A stretch of 64,000 bases of DNA, taken from contig JADKGB010000015.1 in assembly GCA_016717225.1 (NCBI GenBank), positions 1 to 64,000 of the forward strand. The letters are read 5' to 3'. Source of the DNA: Flavobacteriales bacterium. GTDB lineage: Bacteria; Bacteroidota; Bacteroidia; Flavobacteriales_F; PHOS-HE28. Of this stretch, positions 62,201-64,000 are shown piece after piece. Every line of letters begins with the position of its first letter. Positions within the stretch are counted from its first letter, which is position 1. A program made the position numbers and the translations under genes. The notes under the pieces were generated by a model. It made no database searches and was not told where the DNA came from. It saw only the letters and a list, made by a program, of their open reading frames with translations.

Positions 62201-64000
62201 AGTTCTTCTATGGACCCCTCGGCGAGGTGGAGAAGACCATCCGCACCATCGTGGTGAGCCAGGGCGATATCCGCACCTACATCAGCGAGCAGCAGTACGA
62301 TACGTGGAACCGCGTGCGCTGGATGGCCTATCCGGATAGTGAAGTGGTGCGTTACCACTACAACAAAGGCGGCCTGCTCGAAGCCATGGACAGCGAGAAG
62401 AACGGTTTCCAATACCCCATCATCGACAAGATCACTTACGACCAGTTCGAGCAACGTAAATACCTGAAACAGGGCAACGGTGTGGTGACCACCTACCTAT
62501 ACGAGCCTGACCGACGGCGCTTGGATTCCATGTGGGTGAAGACACCTGACGACGGGTACGTTATGCGCAACGCATACGCCTACGATGCTGTGAACAACGT
62601 GGTTTCCTTATCGAACAGCCGCGATGTGCCGCAGGGTGGCTTGGGCGGTGGCATGGTCTCCACCTACTCCTACGACTTGTTATATCGATTGGACTCGGCC
62701 CAGGGTGTCTACACCGGCGATGGCCGCGAGGACGACTACCACTTGGCCATGGCCTATGACGACCTGCACAACATCACCAGCAAATCGCAACAGCACAACA
62801 GCACCTTTCCCTGGCAGGTGGAGAGCACGTACGACAACACGTACAGCTATGCAGGCACCAAGCCGCATGCGCCCTCGCACGTCGGCGACCGCGACTACAC
62901 GTACGATGCGAACGGCAACCTGACCGGCTGGGAGAACCCGATTGTACCCACGCCCACGCACCGTGAGATCGCTTGGGATGAGGAGAACCGCATGCAGGCG
63001 CTGAACGATGATGGTTACATCAGCCAGTTCACTTACGATGCCAGCGGCGAGCGGGTGCTGAAGAGCCATGGTGGTATGCAGAGCGCCTTCGTGAACGGCG
63101 CGCCCGTGGGCTTTGTGCAACACCGCGAGAACTATTCGATCTATGTGAGCCCCTATCTGGTGGTGAACAAGCAAGGCTTCACCAAGCACTACTATAGCGA
63201 AGGGCAGCGCTTGGCCAGCCGAATGGGCACGGGCACCTTCCACCAAGGGTTGTGGCCCACCACCTTGCAAGCCGGTGGACTCGATTATGCCGCGCGGGTA
63301 CTGCTCTTGCAACAAGCCGCACAAGGGCAATACCTCGGGCAAGGCTTACCACCCGGCCCGCCCACTATGCCCAATTATTACGGGCAACCGCAGCAAGGTG
63401 GCGACCCGGTGTACGTGGGCCCCATCGCCAACACGCAGATACCCGCACCCAGCACCGGTTGGCCGCAACCGCCCCTGCAAGTGAACCCGAACGGTGTACC
63501 GGGCCAGCCCACCATCTCGTTCGCAACCACCTCGCGCGATAGTGTACACGCGGGTTATGGTTTTACCAACGAAAGCAACCAGGCCGAACCCAACCGCTAC
63601 TTCTACCACCCGGACCACCTGGGCAGCAGTAGCTACATTACCGATGCGTTTGGCCACGTGCGCCAGCACATCGAATACATGGCCTTTGGCGAGACCTTCC
63701 TGGAAGAGCACACCAACAACGAGACCCAACCCTACCTCTACAACGGCAAGGAGCTGGACCGCGAGACCGGCTTGTACTATTACGGCGCGCGGTACTATGA
63801 TCCGGAGGCGAGCATGTGGGCAAGTGTTGATCCGTTGGCGGATACCCTATATGCTGGATGGTCAGCGTACAATTACACTAATCTTAACCCGGTCTCGTAT
63901 AAGGATCCTGATGGCAGATTCGCTACGCTCGCAATACCCGTAGTGGGTACACTGATACTTGCAACGGTTGCCGCCGTTATCTTCACAGAGGCTGTAGATG
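59203..64000 (+). CDS. RHS toxin, C-terminal segment: VCBS, TcdB-middle, YD repeats and RHS core; toxic tip outside window
   Basis: An uninterrupted 1,599-codon frame from ATG 59203 to the right edge. Order: VCBS motifs (VVDLNGDRYPDLL, TLSDVNGDGLPDRI, FQDVNGDGLVDIL, FADMDGDSYPDHL); TcdB middle domain (GPFGSRYILDYEVAGNTYEL, RERETYGFGTVRTKEWDTES); RHS/YD repeats from about 61 kb (YDLLGRKLTYNHPDGG, YDANGNLTGWENP, TYDASGERVLKSHGG); a Pro/Gln-rich linker (about 63340-63530); and the RHS core (YFYHPDHLGSSSYITDAFGH, YNGKELDRETGLYYYGARYY, PVSYKDPDGR). The last residues, ATLAIPVVGTLILATVAAVI, are hydrophobic and begin the variable tip, so the toxic activity and the immunity gene lie beyond the window. 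In known members the core cleaves the tip from the shell. Confidence 0.93.
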   Translation, partial: MPDKVTRGGSTGFSFTIQNGDPISQWTGLGLGLGESSGWEEAETEVVDLNGDRYPDLLNKEWHQLTDPEGKLLPDLIPHTFGASHRSEYTGSGFTISGGRAVGKNPNTSSPGQDTRSPGAKVAGAFGFSKADKSEQGSKVSLGVNGSLTESQDSVVQTLSDVNGDGLPDRISQDGMVRLSIGYGYLLGENWEFDGIRQGTSKDTGVGTGVSLFSGSISAGLGGQWTTNGATLGFQDVNGDGLVDILHGDDDSVNEVQLNSGSGFAGPIAWQLPVALDKGSSAGESVNASFTACISFFLIKLCFNPSFSAGHGFSAPSSQFADMDGDSYPDHLVSNDEFDLQLRRSTIGRTNLLKEAQGPFGSRYILDYEVAGNTYELPQSKWVMKSVIMHDGHAGDGADSTYTTFEYADGQYDRRERETYGFGTVRTKEWDTESTSTTPYRTTVQNYDVSGYYTKGLPLTKILFGDTATKYTDTRNTYQLHDLNGVVLDQEFNETNDFGVAFPALVRTDDLFYEGQVDTGMHRLVAYQYDQRGNVTRYTDSGNVDHDDVVTADIAYTNYTVPYIVGTPISVDVKVDGNVVRHRSQTVDATTGNISEIRQKIDGNTDAVYNLHYDTSNGNLIKIERPANDLGQRMFYDYAYDDSVATYVTQVKDAYHYRSESTYEYLFGQLIESSDINHQVTKYHVDSKGRVDNVIGPYEVAASLPYTIKIDYHPEAPTPYSRVEHYDPEHPSEGIDTYTFLDGFFRPIQVKKRAVIAANDPSTTSEGYIISGPITFDAFGRNTKELLPISNNDTAWHYSPYDSPYFSLTQFDLLDRKVTVALPHELGEPAEVTNYEYGFDDNQFLTRVIDPLGKKKESLTDIRGRQVARRDFDPSEIATRFHYNGVGDLLDVTDAGNNATTYTYDLLGRKLTYNHPDGGLTKFKYDPAGNLTEKLTGNLLEWWPDENGPIKYTYEYERPIRIDYPRNYQNQVSYAYGDTTAGFNRIGRVVLQQDATGGQEFFYGPLGEVEKTIRTIVVSQGDIRTYISEQQYDTWNRVRWMAYPDSEVVRYHYNKGGLLEAMDSEKNGFQYPIIDKITYDQFEQRKYLKQGNGVVTTYLYEPDRRRLDSMWVKTPDDGYVMRNAYAYDAVNNVVSLSNSRDVPQGGLGGGMVSTYSYDLLYRLDSAQGVYTGDGREDDYHLAMAYDDLHNITSKSQQHNSTFPWQVESTYDNTYSYAGTKPHAPSHVGDRDYTYDANGNLTGWENPIVPTPTHREIAWDEENRMQALNDDGYISQFTYDASGERVLKSHGGMQSAFVNGAPVGFVQHRENYSIYVSPYLVVNKQGFTKHYYSEGQRLASRMGTGTFHQGLWPTTLQAGGLDYAARVLLLQQAAQGQYLGQGLPPGPPTMPNYYGQPQQGGDPVYVGPIANTQIPAPSTGWPQPPLQVNPNGVPGQPTISFATTSRDSVHAGYGFTNESNQAEPNRYFYHPDHLGSSSYITDAFGHVRQHIEYMAFGETFLEEHTNNETQPYLYNGKELDRETGLYYYGARYYDPEASMWASVDPLADTLYAGWSAYNYTNLNPVSYKDPDGRFATLAIPVVGTLILATVAAVIFTEAVD

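Noticed and set aside
60400..63942. Minus-strand and alternative plus-strand frames in the RHS region
   Set aside because: They are shadows of the uninterrupted 59203-64000 frame.
1..64000. tRNA or rRNA genes and insertion sequences
   Set aside because: None was recognised: gaps are short, and no transposase frame or terminal inverted repeat pair with target duplication was seen.

Overview
The window is a stretch of a Bacteroidota chromosome, most likely an uncultured, fairly GC-rich member of the Flavobacteriales. The evidence is the type IX secretion system (T9SS) component PorG, T9SS C-terminal sorting domains, the TonB-plug/carboxypeptidase-like proteins, the BamA-OmpH-OmpH envelope cluster, the stand-alone GNAT-aspartate kinase pair next to class 1 fructose-bisphosphatase, and promoter -7 elements of the TAnnTTTG/TAnnTTCG type. 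No rRNA, tRNA, CRISPR array or insertion-sequence transposase was seen.

Layout. 0-16 kb is mostly minus-strand housekeeping: a YCF48 repeat protein whose T9SS tail is frameshifted, fbp, then (plus strand) a GNAT acetyltransferase coupled to aspartate kinase and an orphan membrane/Hpt-like protein; then minus-strand GDPD lipoprotein, PGDH-like dehydrogenase, mgtE, rsmA, a DUF4286 protein, a long TPR protein, a lipoprotein, serS, and a pdxJ-hydrolase operon. 16-26 kb is a plus-strand envelope biogenesis cluster: CBS protein, small BamA/TamA-like protein, NAD kinase, porG, uppS, bamA, two OmpH/Skp chaperones, murI. 26-29.5 kb (minus) is a metal-linked operon: HYC_CC_PP-type protein, TonB-dependent receptor, heavy-metal-associated protein, gamma-carbonic anhydrase. 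29.5-33 kb carries an Nfu scaffold and a three-gene unit of orphan TonB plug protein, ECF sigma factor and membrane protein. 33-42.6 kb holds rplU-rpmA, alaS, an M23 peptidase, MerR and FkbM genes, hldD, queD, folE and fabD. 43-49 kb (minus) is a tightly overlapping surface-polysaccharide operon (acetyltransferase, Gfo/Idh oxidoreductase, nucleotide-sugar dehydrogenase, RmlB, CpsB-type phosphatase, GT61).

49-64 kb is the accessory part: a protein of unknown family with a good terminator, a patch of palindromic repeats containing a duplicated tail of a small XRE regulator, the XRE gene itself, and, divergent from it, a co-directional cassette of three secreted products: a coiled-coil/outer-membrane-like protein, a T9SS-sorted protein, and a giant SpvB/TcdB/RHS polymorphic toxin that runs off the right edge before its toxic tip. 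The 416-bp gap between regulator and cassette contains three GGTATC iterons and a perfect 9-bp inverted repeat. This cassette is the best candidate for an undescribed system.

The cassette reading frames are broken by about eight or nine single-base shifts in 7.8 kb, while the flanks are nearly clean. Every break can be repaired by one base and protein similarity continues across it. Whether this is sequencing error or real decay cannot be settled from the sequence alone. Isolated single-base breaks of the same sort occur in the YCF48 gene, in the wbpD-like acetyltransferase and perhaps at the end of fabD.
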